A stretch of DNA of 64,000 bases. It comes from Ursus arctos. Taxonomy: Eukaryota; Chordata; Mammalia; Carnivora; Ursidae. Below, piece after piece: positions 1 through 13,700 of the stretch. Made by a program: the position numbers and the translations under genes. The stretch spans positions 49,582,177 through 49,646,176 of the forward strand of contig NW_026622863.1 in NCBI RefSeq assembly GCF_023065955.2, given 5' to 3'. Below the pieces are notes generated by a model. The model searched no databases. It was not told the origin of the DNA and saw nothing but the letters and a program-made list of their open reading frames with translations. Position 1 is the stretch's first letter. Every line of letters begins with the position of its first letter.

Positions 1-1635
1 AGGCGCCCCCACTCTCCGCTTTGAATCTTAATCACAATTTCTTAATATTTTCAAATATCCGGGCAGTGTTCAAATTCTCTCTTTCAACAGCTGGTGGGTT
101 CATTTGTGCCCTTCGGGTCTCCCTGTGCCTGCCGGGTTGAGGGCTGCAGCGTAGCTGGCTAGCCCCACGCAGGCACATTTCCTCGGCTGTCTTTAGCCTG
201 TGGCTTTTCCGTAACCATTCCGTTCAGCCTCATTTATCTCATCTGAGAAATGGGGGTAAGAACGGCCCTGGAAGGATTCGAGGCATCATGGCGCCTGGCG
301 GTTTGAGTAAGACCGTGTGCATGACCCATGGCCGAAGCAGGCGGTATATAAAGCCTTCCAGAAGGTGCTCAAGGGTGACACGGGGCAACCGGCAGCAGGT
401 GGCAAAGCTGGAGCATGGGGACTTTTTTCCAGCCTGGCTGGGCCGGGGCCAGAAAGCTTTGACGGTTGCCATGTGAGATCCTATTCACAATGACAGTTGC
501 AGTTTTGACAGCGGTATGTGTCACTCACGAGATACTTTGCCATGTGCAAGGGTTAAAAGTGTTCCGGGGGGGGGGGGGACATACCGTTATCTGCATTTTC
601 CAGATGGGGAAACTGAGGCACGGGGGTGGTTAAGTAACTCATCATAGGACACGCAGCTAGCAAGTGGCAGTGCCGGGGTGCACACTGGGGTGGCTCACTG
701 CAGAGCGTACTCCCCCCCCCCCCCACCATCCCACAAGGGACCTTTAGCAGTCTAGGCACACCCGATCCCCACCGCTGGCGTCCGGAGGCTTCGGACCCTG
801 TGGCTGTCCCGGAATCTGAGGCATTTATCCCAAATGTAGCAACTCTGGCCCCTCTCCCAGTTTCCGACCTTCTAGATCCAGGGTAGGTCCTGGGAATCAG
901 TGTGAAGACGGCGGGGGAGATGACGAGACAGGGTCAGGGAGGCAGAGGGTGGACGCTGGAGGCCTCTGCGCCCCGACCTTTCCTCGTTAGCCAGCCGTGT
1001 TTAGAGTACCCACAAAACAGCAGGATCGAGGCCAATACGGATGCCAGGACCTGTTCTTAGTGAATCTCCACCGTTGTATGAGACATGCGGACTGTGAGTC
1101 CACCCATTTGACCAGTGAACGCATGGAGGCCCAGAGAGGTGAAGTCACTTGCCCAGAGTCACCCAGCCCACGCACGGTGGAGCAGGGTCTAAACCCCTGA
1201 CTCCAGCCCCTGGCGTTTCATGCTGGACCTCTTGGCATCAACCCGATGGGGAGACCCGGGAGGCCCAGGTACCAGACCTGCTGATCGTTGACATACTGTT
1301 TTCTTTTTATTATGAAAACTTTCCCGAATGTGCAGAGTGACCAGAACGGTACCCGGAAGCTCCCAGGTACCCCTCACCCAGGCTTAACAGTTACCAACAT
1401 CCTGGCACACCCTGCCCCCCGCTCCCCTGCCCCACTACAACTTGATGGTGACGATTTGGGTTTTTTTAGAGTTTTTTAAGGTAAAACTTACATGTTTTGA
1501 ACTTATGTGCACAAATCTGACTGTGACGTTTTAAACGCTCACGGAACGGGCACTCCATCGCAAGGCAGAGCATTTCCCTCTCAATACCCTCCCTTCATTT
1601 CTTTGCTGGTACCGGGGGAATGAAAATGCATGACT

Positions 1636-1810
1636 GGGGTCACCTGGGTGGCTCAGTCGGTTGAGCGTCCGACTCTTGGTTTCGGCTCAGGTCATGATCT
1701 CATAGGTTGTGAGATCGAGCCCCACGTCGGGCTCCACGCTCAGCGTGGAGTCTGCTTGAGGATTCGCTCCCTCTGCCCCTCCCCCGCTCAAATAAATAAA
1801 TCTTTAAAAA
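1636..1810 (+). repeat. Carnivore SINEC (tRNA-derived SINE)
   Basis: Opens with ACCTGGGTGGCTCAGTCGG, has the B-box-like GAGATCGAGCCCC, a TCTGCTTGAG middle and an AAATAAATAAATC tail. This is the CTCAGTCGGTTGAGC type, an older subtype shared across Carnivora. Confidence 0.93.
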
Positions 1811-2573
1811 AAACACACACAGGAATAAAAAAAATTCTCAAGAGCCTCCCACTGGACATTCAGCCGTGGGCGCCGTTTGGAGAGTCCTGGTCAGGAAGCA
1901 CCCACTCCTGGCTCTAATTCTGCTAGCCTGAGGTTTGCAGAGCTTGGGCCACACCTGAAACTCAGCACGGGGGGCGGGGCGGAAGACCCCACGCAAAGCA
2001 GGCCCCTCTGGCAAAGCCACCTCGCATGCTTGTGGACACCCCCAGGCCATGGTAGTGCACCTGGAATCTCGCTGGGACAGGATCCCGTGTTCCTGAGTTG
2101 TGTGACAGATGCTTTCTAGATCTTTCCGGGGCCTGAGCCTGCTGAGCAAGAGGGGAAGCCACTGGGTGCTCCCATTCCTCTGGCTCTTTCGAATCTGAAC
2201 TATTCCAAGCATTCTTAAAATGATAACAAAGGCTGCCACCCAGCTTCATCTTATCTTGACATTTTTGCCATATTTGCTTCAGATTTTAGAAGAGAAACAG
2301 CATGACGAGAGGAACAAGAGGAACGTGCGCGGGATAGCAGTTAAGGGCGGGGACTCTGAGTGAGCCTGCCTTGGCCCAAACCCCAGCCTGGCCCCTTTAC
2401 CAGTTGAGGGCTCTTGGGCGTATTGAGCACTGTTCTGAGCCTCCGTTTCCCCGTCTACAGAACAGGGCTAATCAAAGTGCCTGCCTCGCAGGGATCTAGG
2501 GAAGGTGAACCGGGTTCATACACGTAGAGCACTTAAAACCAGTGGCGGGCAGGCACTACCATTGTGGTCATTA

Positions 2574-3164
2574 CAGCCGATTCCATCTTTGCGAAGCTGC
2601 CTCCTTGCGAGCACCTATAACCCATAGATCAATACCGACGTGCTTCCCTGGTCACCGGGGGACATGTGAAAAATTCAAGCGGTCCCAAATGCACGTGCCC
2701 GCCTTGGTTGAACAAGGTCACGCTTTGCCTTCTTGGTTCAGCTCCCATATTGTTGAGTGCCATGGTTTTTGCATCTTTGTCCTCTTTGTGAGTGGTTTCG
2801 CTGTTAAAAACGGCCCCCGGTGTAGGGCTGAAGTGCTACCTCGTGTCCCCAAGTGCAGGAAGGCCAGGATGTGCCCTCCGGAGACAGTACGTGTGTTCGA
2901 TGCGTGTCCCTTAAGCACGAGTCACAGAGCTGTTGGCCGAGGGTTCAGTGTTAACGAATCAACAGTTTGTATTACATGAGGCATCTCTAAACAGAAACAC
3001 CAGTAGACTAAGGCTGTGTATCCATGGGTTGATGAGAATGTGAGCCGAGGCTCACAGGAGGCCACGCTGTGTCCCCCTCCCGGGAGCGGTGGCCCGGAAT
3101 TCACAACCGCGTGCTCTCGGCAGCTGTGCAGAACGCAAGTGCCTCAGATAACGAGAATCGACTG
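2574..3164 (+). mobile_element. Degenerate Tigger-like (pogo/Tc-mariner) DNA transposon remnant
   Basis: The ends are imperfect inverted repeats: CAGCCGATTC at the left and the complement of CAGTCGATTCTCG at the right, next to TA on the left and TG on the right. Inside, the + frame at about 2790-2979 still reads a mutated transposase N-terminus with AVGRGFSVNEST, resembling the helix-turn-helix start of Tigger-family transposases, before a stop. It is clearly inactive. The exact subfamily is not assigned. Confidence 0.55.
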
Positions 3165-4790
3165 TGTTTTATGAGGTCCAAGCGTCAGTAAATTCTCTCA
3201 GATGCTGTTGTACGGTGCTGTAGCGTGCATTGTTCTGTAGCGCCCTGCCCTGCGCTCTGGGTGTGCGTGTCGCCTATGGGATCACGTGTAGTGTTGTCTC
3301 ACCTGCTCTCAACTTGTGTTTAACCCCGTCTTTTCTTACCTCTTCACACGTGGCCTGGTGAACCCCTCTCCTGGGCTCCCCACTCCCTCTCTCCCCCCCG
3401 TCTTTCTCCTTGTCACGGACTTTTTACAGCCTCTCTTATTCTCTCCACAGCTGGCCCCCGAAAGGACACTCCCCAAGTCCCCAGCCGGGGGCCCCGCGTA
3501 GACCTGGAGTGGACACCCCCTCCTTCCCTTCATGATTCGTTTGTAGCGCAGGTAACCAGCCAGGGGTCCCAGTTCATGCCCGGAGGGGCGCTTGTCCCTC
3601 ATTCCACCTCCCTGGGCCCACCCTGACCCCCAGGGAGGAAGGAACACTCCTTCTTGGCAGAGCCTGGCTTGGCCACACCCTTCCACCCCTCCCCCTCCGG
3701 CCTTGGGCCCCCTGGGTCATCTGTACCATCCCCCTGCCTCCATGCCAACTGCAGGTGGGATCTTCTCCCCATTATTCCCTTTTCTCCAGATTCTTTGCAG
3801 GTCTTGCCTTTCTGTCCTCTAGCTGGGCCTTTCCCTCCCACCCCACCCCACCCCACCCCTGCCCTGGGCTGGGCGGGAAGGGCAGGGCTGTAGGCCGCAG
3901 ACCTGGTGGTGACACGGGAAGAAGGAAGCATAGGTGGGGCTGGGATATGGAGCCGGAGAGAGCCTATTGTCGCCACTGCCAAGTGCAACCAGAGCCTGAG
4001 AAAGACCTCCGGGAACAGTCCCCATGGCCAACTCTAGAAGGGAAAGTCCTTGGAGTGTGTGTAGGGGGGTGTTCCCGCCAGTTTCGCATGGCATGTTCTA
4101 GGCTGGGCTTGTTGACCCAAGGCCCGTGAAGTGTGCACATGTGTGTCCCACAGCCCCTGGGAAAGCATGTGTCACAGTTTGGGCCCACTTGCATGTTTTT
4201 GGCAGAATGGTCTTTTGCCTTCTCAGATTCTCCAAGGCACTCTTCAGAGAAGACCTGAATAGTTTAGGACTGTTCATACGCAGAGCAGACCCTTGTCACA
4301 CCCCACTCTGAGCCAGACCCTGGCCCAGGGAGGCAGGGCAGCCCAGGCTCTGGGCCAGACTCTGGGTTCAAGGCCTGGCTCTGCCCCCTGCTGGCTGGGA
4401 GATGAATGACGGTCTCTGGGCCCCCATTTACTCCTCTGCAACAAGGGGGTGGCAGGACCCACCTTGTGGGGTACCGTGAGGATTAAAAGAGTTACAGGTG
4501 TGTGAAGCACTCAGCACCGGCCTGCACGTGATCAGGGCTCACTCAGTCTTGGTGGATGTCCTCATTGTGGGCATCAGATGCTGGGGAAGAGGTCGGGGGA
4601 GGAGGAAAAAGCAGCCATCTCTGGCTGCTCACCACCCTCACCCACACCCATAGACTCAAGGGAACAGAAACTCTGACCTTCCAGAGACTGTGGTCCCAGG
4701 GAGTGGTCCTGGAAGGGAGGGTCCTGGCACACTGCCTACGTCTAACCTTGTCTCCCTTGCTCCCTCCCTGCCCCACGCGATTCAGTGGCG

Positions 4791-7700
4791 ATGGATGATG
4801 AGGATGGGAGATGCTTACTAGACGTGATTTGGTGAGTAACGGACTCCCTCAGCCCTCCCTGTCCCCCCTCCCCCGCCCCTCATCTCCTCAGTGTCTCTCC
4901 CCTTCTGTCTTTCAGTGACCCTCAGGCCCTCAATGACTTCCTACATGGATCCGAGAAGGTGAGTGCTGGGGCAGGCAGGGGCCTTTCCGGGGTAGAGGGC
5001 TGTGGAATTGGGGGGCTGAGAGACCTGTGTCCCTGATTCAGTAGACATCTGCCTCATGCCTTCTGGGAGCTGGGCCTCGGGGTTATGGCAAGAGCAGAAG
5101 AGAAGACAAATCCCTGTCCTCACGCCGTACACATTTCCTTGGTAAACAAAGCAGTAACTGCTAAAGGTGATCGCGGACAGAGCCCTGCAGCATAGGATAA
5201 GGAATAAGAATGTCACCGGCACAACAAAAATGGTTTAAAGCAAAATGAATGGGGGGCAGGGGCCGTGGCTTCTTTAGCTAGTGTAGGCGAGAGGTGACCT
5301 TGAAGGCGACCGTGAAGGATGAGAGGGAGGCACCCATGGTGCTCTGGGCAGGGGAAGGACAGGTAGAAATGCAGGAAAATTTGCCATGTTCGAGGAACAG
5401 AAAGAAGGCTGGTGGGGCCGGACAGAAGGGGAAACTAGTAGTGGTAAGACTGGAGTGGACAAGAGTCACCCTTCATGCAGGGCCTCGAACAAAGCGGGGG
5501 AGAGTGGAAGTACTGAGCCACAAGGAGTTGTATCAGTTATCTAGGGCTACATAACAAATATCCCAGCACTTAGTGACTTAAAACAATTTGTTAGTGCTCT
5601 CACAGTTTCTGAGGGCTGGGACTTGGGGGAGCAGCTTAGCTAGGTGCTTCTGGCTCGGGTTCTCTCCTGAGGTTGCCGTCAGGATGTTGGCTGGGGCTGC
5701 TCTCATCCGAAGGCTCGTCTGCAGCCGGAGGACATGCTTCCCTGATGGTCTATTTCCCTGGGCTATTGGCTGGAGGCCTCAGGGCCTCATCACATTGGCC
5801 TCTCCCTAGCATCCTTGAACGTCCTCACCACATGGCAGTCAGCTTCCCCCAGAGTGAGTGACCCAAGGGAGAGAGCCAGGAGGAAGCTCAGTGCCTCTTA
5901 TGATCTCGTCTCTGAAGTCACACACCATCACTTTTGTCACCATGTATTCATTGGAAGCAGGTCACCAAGCCAGCCCACACTCCCAGGGAGGGGAACAGAG
6001 TGCCACTTCTTGGAAGGAGAAGCCGCAGATGATCTGTGGAGTGGGGGCGAGTGCAGCGGGATGAGGGTGGCCGCGGGCGTGGGGCGGGCAGTGGAGGGGT
6101 ACCAGGTGCTGGCTTTGGGCCCTGTCTGGGGGGGCAGAGTCAACTAGACCTGCAGGTGGAGTAGACGTCGAGGAGGAGAGTATCCGGGGTTGTGTCTCCG
6201 GTGGTGGGAGTTTGGGGCGGACTCCACACAGGAAGCTGTTGGCCGTGCCAGGCTGGCGTTCTGGAGAGACGTCCAGGTAGAGAGAAACCGGGGAGGCTGC
6301 ACTATGGACAGACATTCAGCGGGCACTTGTGTGGATGCCGGGCCCTGTTCTAGGCGCGAGAGAGGCCCCTGGGAGTCGGCCAGGTCCCTGCCGTCCTAGA
6401 GATGGGCTCAGCATGGTGCGCTGGGTGCCCGGACAGCGGGGCATGCCGGGTACTTGGGCCGCGTAGAGAAAGGAGTGACTTAGTGAGGCAGGACGGGCGG
6501 CTGTTGGGAGGGGGCAGTGACTGTGACGGGTCCTGGGGGACGTGCTGCCAGACGGGTGAAGGGGGAAGGCACGGAGGCAGGATTCTAGGGTTCCAGACAG
6601 GCGTGTAGGGAGAGCCTCAGACCCCGTGCCGGGGACACCTTGGGTTTTGAACATGCTGCCAGGCCCCTTTCTTTGGGGCCTCCTTTCTGGAGGGGGAATT
6701 TCCCTGTACTTCTTGCGCCCACCCCCCACCCCCACCCCATCTTTGTCCTTTGGTCTGGTGTAACTTTAAATGGTTTTTGTTCTGGAGCAGGGCCTGCCCG
6801 CTGCCTGGCTGACCTTTGACCTTGGGTGGGGGCGGGTCTTGTTGCAGCTCGATGGCGATGACCTCCTGGATAACCCCGGGGAGGCCCAAAGTGCCTTCTA
6901 TGAAGGTCCTGGGGTAAGTGGCCCAGGGGTTCTGGGAGGGGCCCAGGCTCTCAGTCATGGCTCATGTTGCCCTTGGTGGCGGCCAGCAGGAGGGAGGCCC
7001 TAACAGCAAGAGGGAGGGGGTCATGATCGTCCCTCTGGGGCACTTGCTGGAGGGGGGAGAGCGGTCACAGACAGCTGTGTGGGGCGGAGGTGGGACCACG
7101 GTGGGATGGCCTGGCTCTGCCCACCAGCTCCTCAGGAAGAGGTGAGGGTCCTGGGTCCCGGGCCTTGGGGGTCTGTTGGTACAGAGTGGTCCTGGCAAGC
7201 TGAGGCAGATGCCAGCTCTGAGGTTCGCTGAGGGACACTCTTCTCGGGAGCAGAGAGTGTGGGAGTCTGGGGGCCTGTCCCCTCTTAGCTATGGCGGGGT
7301 GTGACCTGGGGGAGGGGGATTGACTGACGCAGACCTCTGTCTCCATCTGGAAAAAGAGGGCAGGGGTGATGAGCCAAGCCCAGAGTGCAGAACGCAGTGG
7401 ACATTAATTGAGCACCTATGGATGCCTGACTGTGCCAGTTGTCCTTACCTCTTCTTCCTCCCCTTCCCATCCCTCCCGCCTCCTCTTTCTCCCTTCCCCC
7501 CTCCTCCTCCTATCTCCTCTCCCCCCTCCCACCCGGTCATCATAACTGTGATTCACTGAACACTCACTATATGCCGCCAAGCCCCTTCCGGTCACTTTTA
7601 TTTAATGTCCACGACAACTATAATAATATATTCTGGATAATTCCATCTTTCATAGTACAAATACTTACGAAGTCCCTGGTCAGGTTCTAAGCCTCCCATA

Positions 7701-10700
7701 TGTGAGGTCAGCGAACGTCACGACCGTCCTAGGAAGCAGGTTTGGTTGTGGCCATTTAGTGGTTAAGAGCTCAGAACCACCTGGTTCTGGGTTGGGGCCG
7801 AGTAGGGGCCCCCTCTCTCCGTCTGGGAAAAGAGGATGGGGGGCGGTGCCCGCCTCACTGAGCTTGTTACCGACAACACCACCACGGATGGCATAATAAT
7901 AATGTTAAGCGATGCTTCTCGCACACTTGCTAAGGTGCCAGGTGCCGCCGTGAGCCCTCCGTGTGGTTGAACTCCGGATCTTTCGAACTCCCAAGTTTTG
8001 ACCTGTTATCTGGTCAAATACCAGTGGGGATTCCGTGCTCTAAGCGTCATTAGCGCTTGTGCGATATTTGCTCAAATCGTCACACGTCTCTCGATTGTGC
8101 TCATCCTGGATCGCGATCCGGGACAGCGCGGGAGGCACTGAAGACATGTCAGACTCGGCGCCACGCGTGCAAAATCGGGTTCACAGCCGTAGCTGCTGCT
8201 GCCCTTAACACAGCCGTGGTCTCTTATCCGACACCTCTGGGGCCAGGCGCGTTTCAGAATTCAGAATTTTTCAGATGCTGGGAAGGTGATGCAGAATGTC
8301 ACGTAGCACGCTCGCTCACCTTTCCGTGGTCAGGAAGACTCCCGTTACGTGGACAATTCGTGGTCCTGCCCAAGAACGCCGTGTCACTTTTGGTCAGGTT
8401 TTGCTACCGAAAGAGTTAGGAAGACATTTGCCATTTTCAGAGCCCTTTCGAGCTTTGGAATCGCAGATAAGTATTACGGGCCTTTACGGCTCCTTAAAGG
8501 ATAGGCTTTATTCCTTTCTACTGCTGTGGACAGACAGGGAAATAGGCCAGACTGAGCCAGCCCCAGGTTGTACAGCCAAGCGGAGCTGGGATTTGAACCT
8601 AGGTCCAGCCACGCGCAGATGGAATATTCTCTCTGCCCATACTGCTCTGGCACAGGGGTCCTTTTGCTTCAGCCGAGCCCTGAGCCAGCCCCTTGCTAAC
8701 CTCCGCTCTTCCCTTCCCACCTTACCCGGCCTCCAGCTCCATGTGCAAGAAGCTTCTGGCAACCACTTGAGCCCAGAGCCCACGCAGCCGGCCCCCAGCG
8801 TGGACCTAGACTTCCTAGAGGATGCAATCCTGGGCTCGCCGGCCGCTGGGGGCGGCGGCGGGGGCGGCGGGGGCGCCGACCAGCCCTGCGACATCCTGCA
8901 GCAGAGCCTCCAAGAGGCCAATATCACTGAGCAGACACTCGAGGCCGAGGCCGAGCTGGACCTGGGCCCCTTCCAGCTGCCCACCCTCCAGCCCGCAGAT
9001 GGCGGAGCAGGCCCGGCAGGTGCCGGAGGGGCTGCCGCCGTGGCCGCTGGGCCCCAGGCCCTGTTCCCCGGCGGCACCGACCTGCTGGGGCTGCAGGCCC
9101 CGCCCACCGTGCTGACCCACCAGGCCCTGGTGCCACCCCAGGACGTGGTCAACAAAGCCCTGAGCGTCCAACCCTTCCTGCAGCCCGTGGGCCTGGGCAA
9201 TGTGACCCTGCAGCCCATCCCAGGCCTCCAGGGCCTGCCCAACGGCAGCCCTGGGGGCGCCACGGCGGCCACACTCGGCCTGGCACCCATCCAGGTGGTG
9301 GGCCAGCCCGTCATGGCACTCAACCCGCCCACCTCCCAGCTCCTTGCCAAGCAGGTGCCCGTCAGCGGCTATCTGGCCTCGGCGGCTGGCCCCTCAGAGC
9401 CAGTGACCTTGGCGTCGGCCGGCGTCTCGCCCCAGGGGGCCGGCCTGGTCATTCAGAAGAACCTCCCCACCGCCGTGGCCACCACGCTCAACGGGAACTC
9501 AGTGTTTGGAGGGGCGGGAGCGGCCACGGCAGCGGCCAGCGGGGCGCCCTCGGGGCAACCGCTGGCGGTGGCCCCCGGCCTCGGCACGTCGCCGCTGGTC
9601 CCGGCGCCCAACGTGATCCTGCATCGCACGCCCACGCCCATCCAGCCCAAGCCTGCCGGCGTGCTGCCCCCCAAGCTCTACCAGCTGACACCCAAGCCAT
9701 TCGCCCCGGCGGGCACCACGCTCACCATCCAGGGCGAGGCGGGGGGCCTCCCACAGCAGCCCAAGGCCCCCCAGAACCTGACTTTCATGGCAGCAGGCAA
9801 GGCCGGCCAGAACGTGGTGCTGTCGGGCTTCCCCGCACCTGCCCTGCAGGCGAATGTCTTTAAGCAGCCTCCTGCCACCACGACCGGGGCCGCCCCGCCA
9901 CAGCCCCCCGGGGCCCTGAGCAAGCCCATGAGCGTCCACCTCTTGAATCAAGGCAGCAGCATCGTCATCCCCGCCCAGCACATGCTGCCGGGCCAGAACC
10001 AGTTCCTGCTGCCCGGCGCGCCCGCCGTCCAGCTCCCCCAGACGCTCTCGGCCCTGCCCACCAACGTCAGCGGGCAGATCCTGGCAGCCGCGGCGCCTCA
10101 CGCAGGCGGACAGCTCATCGCAAACCCCATCCTCACCAACCAGAACCTGGCGGGGCCGCTGAGCCTGGGCCCCGTGCTGGCCCCCCACTCCGGGGCCCAC
10201 AGCGCGGCCCACATCCTCTCGGCCGCCCCCATCCAGGTGGGCCAGCCTGCGCTCTTCCAGATGCCTGTGTCGCTGGCCGCGGGCAGCCTGCCCACGCAGA
10301 GCCAGCCGGCACCCACCGGCCCCGCTGCCACGACCGTCCTCCAGGGGGTCACTCTGCCCCCCAGCGCCGTGGCCATGCTCAACACCCCCGACGGGCTGGT
10401 GCAGCCAGCCACCCCTGCCGCCACGGGGGAGGCCGCGCCTGTCCTCACGGTGCAGACAGCCCCCCAGGCGCCACCGGCGGTCAGCACCCCGCTGCCTTTG
10501 GGCCTCCAGCAGCCACCGGCGCAGCAGCAGCCCCTGCAGGCCCCGACCCCTCAGGCCGCCGCCCCGCCTCAGGCCACCACCCCCCAGCCCAGCCCAGGCC
10601 TGGCGTCTAGCCCAGAGAAGATCGTCCTGGGACAGCCGCCCTCTGCCGCCACCACGGCCATCCTCACTCAGGACTCCCTGCAGATGTTCCTGCCCCAGGT

Positions 10701-13700
10701 AACTGGGGCTGGGCTGGCAGGGATGGGGGGGTGAGGGAGGCGGGAGGGGGTGTGCTGCAGAGAGGGGCCAGGAGCTGGTGCGGAAACTGTGTGGTGGAGG
10801 CAGCGACCGGGGAGGGTCTGGTGGGCTAAGGAGAGCATCTCAGAGGTGGCAGCCCTGCTCCCGGTCCGTGCGTTCCCTCGGGGGAAGCCGCAGGGTGACA
10901 GGGACTGACAGACAGACAAGGAGGGGGCCTGACTGGCCGACAGACTGACCGTCCATCCTCCTGCTGGAGGGTGCGAGAATCACGGGGAGAGTGGTCAAGA
11001 CGTGGACAGACAGACAGACAGACGGGGCAGGAGGCTGCGGGCGAGGCGGAGCTGGAAGATTGGCAGGGCCTGAGAGGACCGAGCTGGGGTTGCGGCCTCC
11101 CTGGTACCTGGACCCCGGGGCTCCCGGCCGCCCTGGCCTCTGCACCCAGCCTCTCAGTGCCCGTCTGCCTGGTTCCCGCCCCCCCCCCCCATGCCCGGAG
11201 CCTCGGGGAGGCTGGGGTCTCGGGGTGGGGAGGCTGTGGGTCCGTGGGGCGGCCTTCTGACCCTGTGCGGGCTGCCCGTTTTAGGAGAGGAGCCAGCAGC
11301 CCCTCTCCGCAGACGGCCCCCACCTCTCCGTGCCCGCCTCGGTCATAGTCAGCGCCCCGCCTCCCGCCCAAGACCCAGCCCCGAGCACCCCCATCGCCAA
11401 AGGAGCTGGCCTCGGCCCTCAGGCCCCCGACAGCCAGGCTTCCCCAGCGCCGGCCCCCCAGGTAGATGAACCCCAGCAGCCTCTGTCCCAGCTCAGACCG
11501 AGCCTTGCCCCTGCGACCCCTCCTCCCGCTCCCTCCTCCCCGCTCTGGCTGCCCTGCCTGCCTCTCTGTCTTGCTGGCTTGGGAAGGGTGCTCCTTCGCT
11601 CCCCAGATATTTCCCGAGGGTCTTCTGACAGTCATGGACTCCTGCGACCCGGGCCAGACCTGGGGGAGCCCCCACTCTAGGCAGAGGGGCACACAGCAGG
11701 CAGGACTTCCCTAGAATTCTCATGTTCACATCTGGGTAGGCAGCACACTCAGGGGGTTCACATCTCTAAAGCTACTAAAGGTCTCGCGGAAAAGCCCCTT
11801 CTCCTGAACCACAGCCCCCTGCTTTCCCGAGGGCGGTTTCTTGCAGCGCTTTCCATGCTCGGATAAGGAGAGTGGCACCTGGAGTCTTTCTCTCCCATTG
11901 TTACAAACACGGTAGCATGCTCGGCAGTCTTGCTCATTTAAAGATTCGGCTTGGAGATGGTGCTTCCTTCTTCCGCAGGACCACACGGCGCTCCCGCTGT
12001 GTGCGCGCGCTTTCTTTCTCTCCCCGGTCCTTTTCGGGCAGTTAGGTCACTTCCGCTCTTTCGCTGTGATGAGCGAAGCCGCAAAGGATGACCGTACATG
12101 TCTCACTATGTAGGGTAAGTTCTCAAGGAGGGAAGTGCTGGGTCCGTCAGAGGCCATTTGTGTTTTCTCTGGAGTTGTCAGCGCGTAAGCCTTGCCAAAT
12201 TTAAAATTTGGGTTATTGGTCCTTGTTGATTCGTAGAAACTCTTTACATATTAGGAAGATTAGCCTTTGTCTCATGTGAGTCATAAGCACCTAAGTTTAG
12301 AGAGGGCTCCCTTTTATTCTGGAGGGGGGGATGTTATACTCATTCAGATGAGATAGAAGAGGAGGGAATGACATCAGCAAGGTCAGGGTGACAGAAAGCA
12401 GTGGGGGCTTTGGCCTTAAACAGTTATGATTTCACTCTCCAGTTCTGCTACTTGCCACATGGCCTTAAGCAACCAGTTTCTTCTTTCCTTAAACAGATTA
12501 TTTGGGGAAGGAGAGCACTTAGTATGTGCCTGGCCTTGTGCTGACCCTGTGCGTTTCCCCGTAACTGCTGAACCTTGATTTCTTCATCTGGAAAATGGGA
12601 ATCATAGTTTCTTAGAGACCTCTTAGGAGTAAATGAGTTAACATATGCTTTAGCACAGAGTAAGCCCTCGAGAAATATTTGCTATTTTCGTTATTATTGC
12701 TGTGGGATGGAGCAGGATCTGGTCCAGAATCACTGTCAAGAGGGACACGGGGTCAGGATGCCTCAGGCCATCTCTCCCCCAGAAGGAGAAAGAAGCAGAA
12801 GTGGGGGAGGGACAAGAGGCCAGGAGCCACCTGTCCCTTGAGCGACTCCAGTTGGAAGCAGCGACTCTAGAGTGGGTCAGATACAGGCCTAGGTCCCTCC
12901 AGCAAGCGGCTTCCCCTCCCTGAGCCTCCCACGGTCAGCTGTACCAGGGGTTTTGTAGAATTGGGTAAATCAGTGGAGGAAATCATTCACCGATAAAATC
13001 AAGCTCACACACGGGAGCCCGCCCTGTGCTGGCTCTGTGCTGGGTAGCCCCAGTGCAATCAAAGGGAGAGAATGTTCTCGAACAAGATGTGGGTCAGCTG
13101 CAGGGAAACAGCCCGAGAGATGAAAGCATTGAAGGGAGCAGGGTCCCCAAGAGGAGACAGGAGGAACCCACTCGAGGGAGAGAGAGCAGGAACGCCTCAG
13201 GAAGGGGAAGTATTTAAGCCGAGGCCTGAAGAAAGAGAAGTTGTGGGGGGCAACAGCATGTGCAAAGGCCCTGAGGCAAGGACAAGCTTGGGATGTCAAG
13301 AGATGGAAAGTAGGCCAGAGGGGAGTGGAGGGAGGTCGGGTCAGAGAGGTTGGCAGTGCCTCGTGGGCCAGAGTTTGGACCTGGCCAAACCACTTGAGAG
13401 CTTTCAGCTGGGCCCTGGCATGGCCGTGGCATGGCCTTTCCGTGATCCCTCTGGCTTCCAGTGGAAAATGGTTTGGTGGGCAACAAGAATGAAGCCCAGA
13501 GATCCTCATGGGACAAGATGACAGGGCTTCAAAGACCAGGGCGGTCACAGCGATGACAGAAGGAAGTGGAAGGATTCAGGGTCTAGTTTGGAGTTTGCTT
13601 CAGGGGTTAGAGGCATGCGGAGGAGAGCATTACGTAATGGCATGGTAGCATTTCTGTTGTTTCTAAGTGCTGTTCAGAACCCTTTCCAAGCGTCCTCTCA

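Larger units (their letters stand above)
1..4785 (+). other. BICRA intron upstream of the start-codon exon
   Basis: No coding exon is seen here. The stretch holds MIR-like fragments (about 200-300 +, 590-690 -, 1030-1220 -, 2330-2560 +, 4355-4545 +), one SINEC (1636-1810) and a degenerate Tigger-like transposon (2574-3164). Short G and C homopolymers occur at 567-578 and 712-724, and a CCACC microsatellite near 3838-3862. A TGCCCCCTGCTGG stretch at about 4383 resembles the CTCF core but sits inside the MIR. It is presumed intronic because the known 5' noncoding exons of BICRA lie far upstream. Confidence 0.6.

Noticed and set aside
4383..4396. CTCF-like TGCCCCCTGCTGG near the BICRA start exon
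   Set aside because: It lies inside an old MIR whose consensus gives a similar string (the ...CTCTGCC...CTGG area), so chance similarity is likely. Not counted as a boundary element.
9499..10212. 237-residue - strand frame opposite BICRA exon 4
   Set aside because: Shadow of the Ala/Pro/Gly/Gln-rich exon; no recognisable protein.
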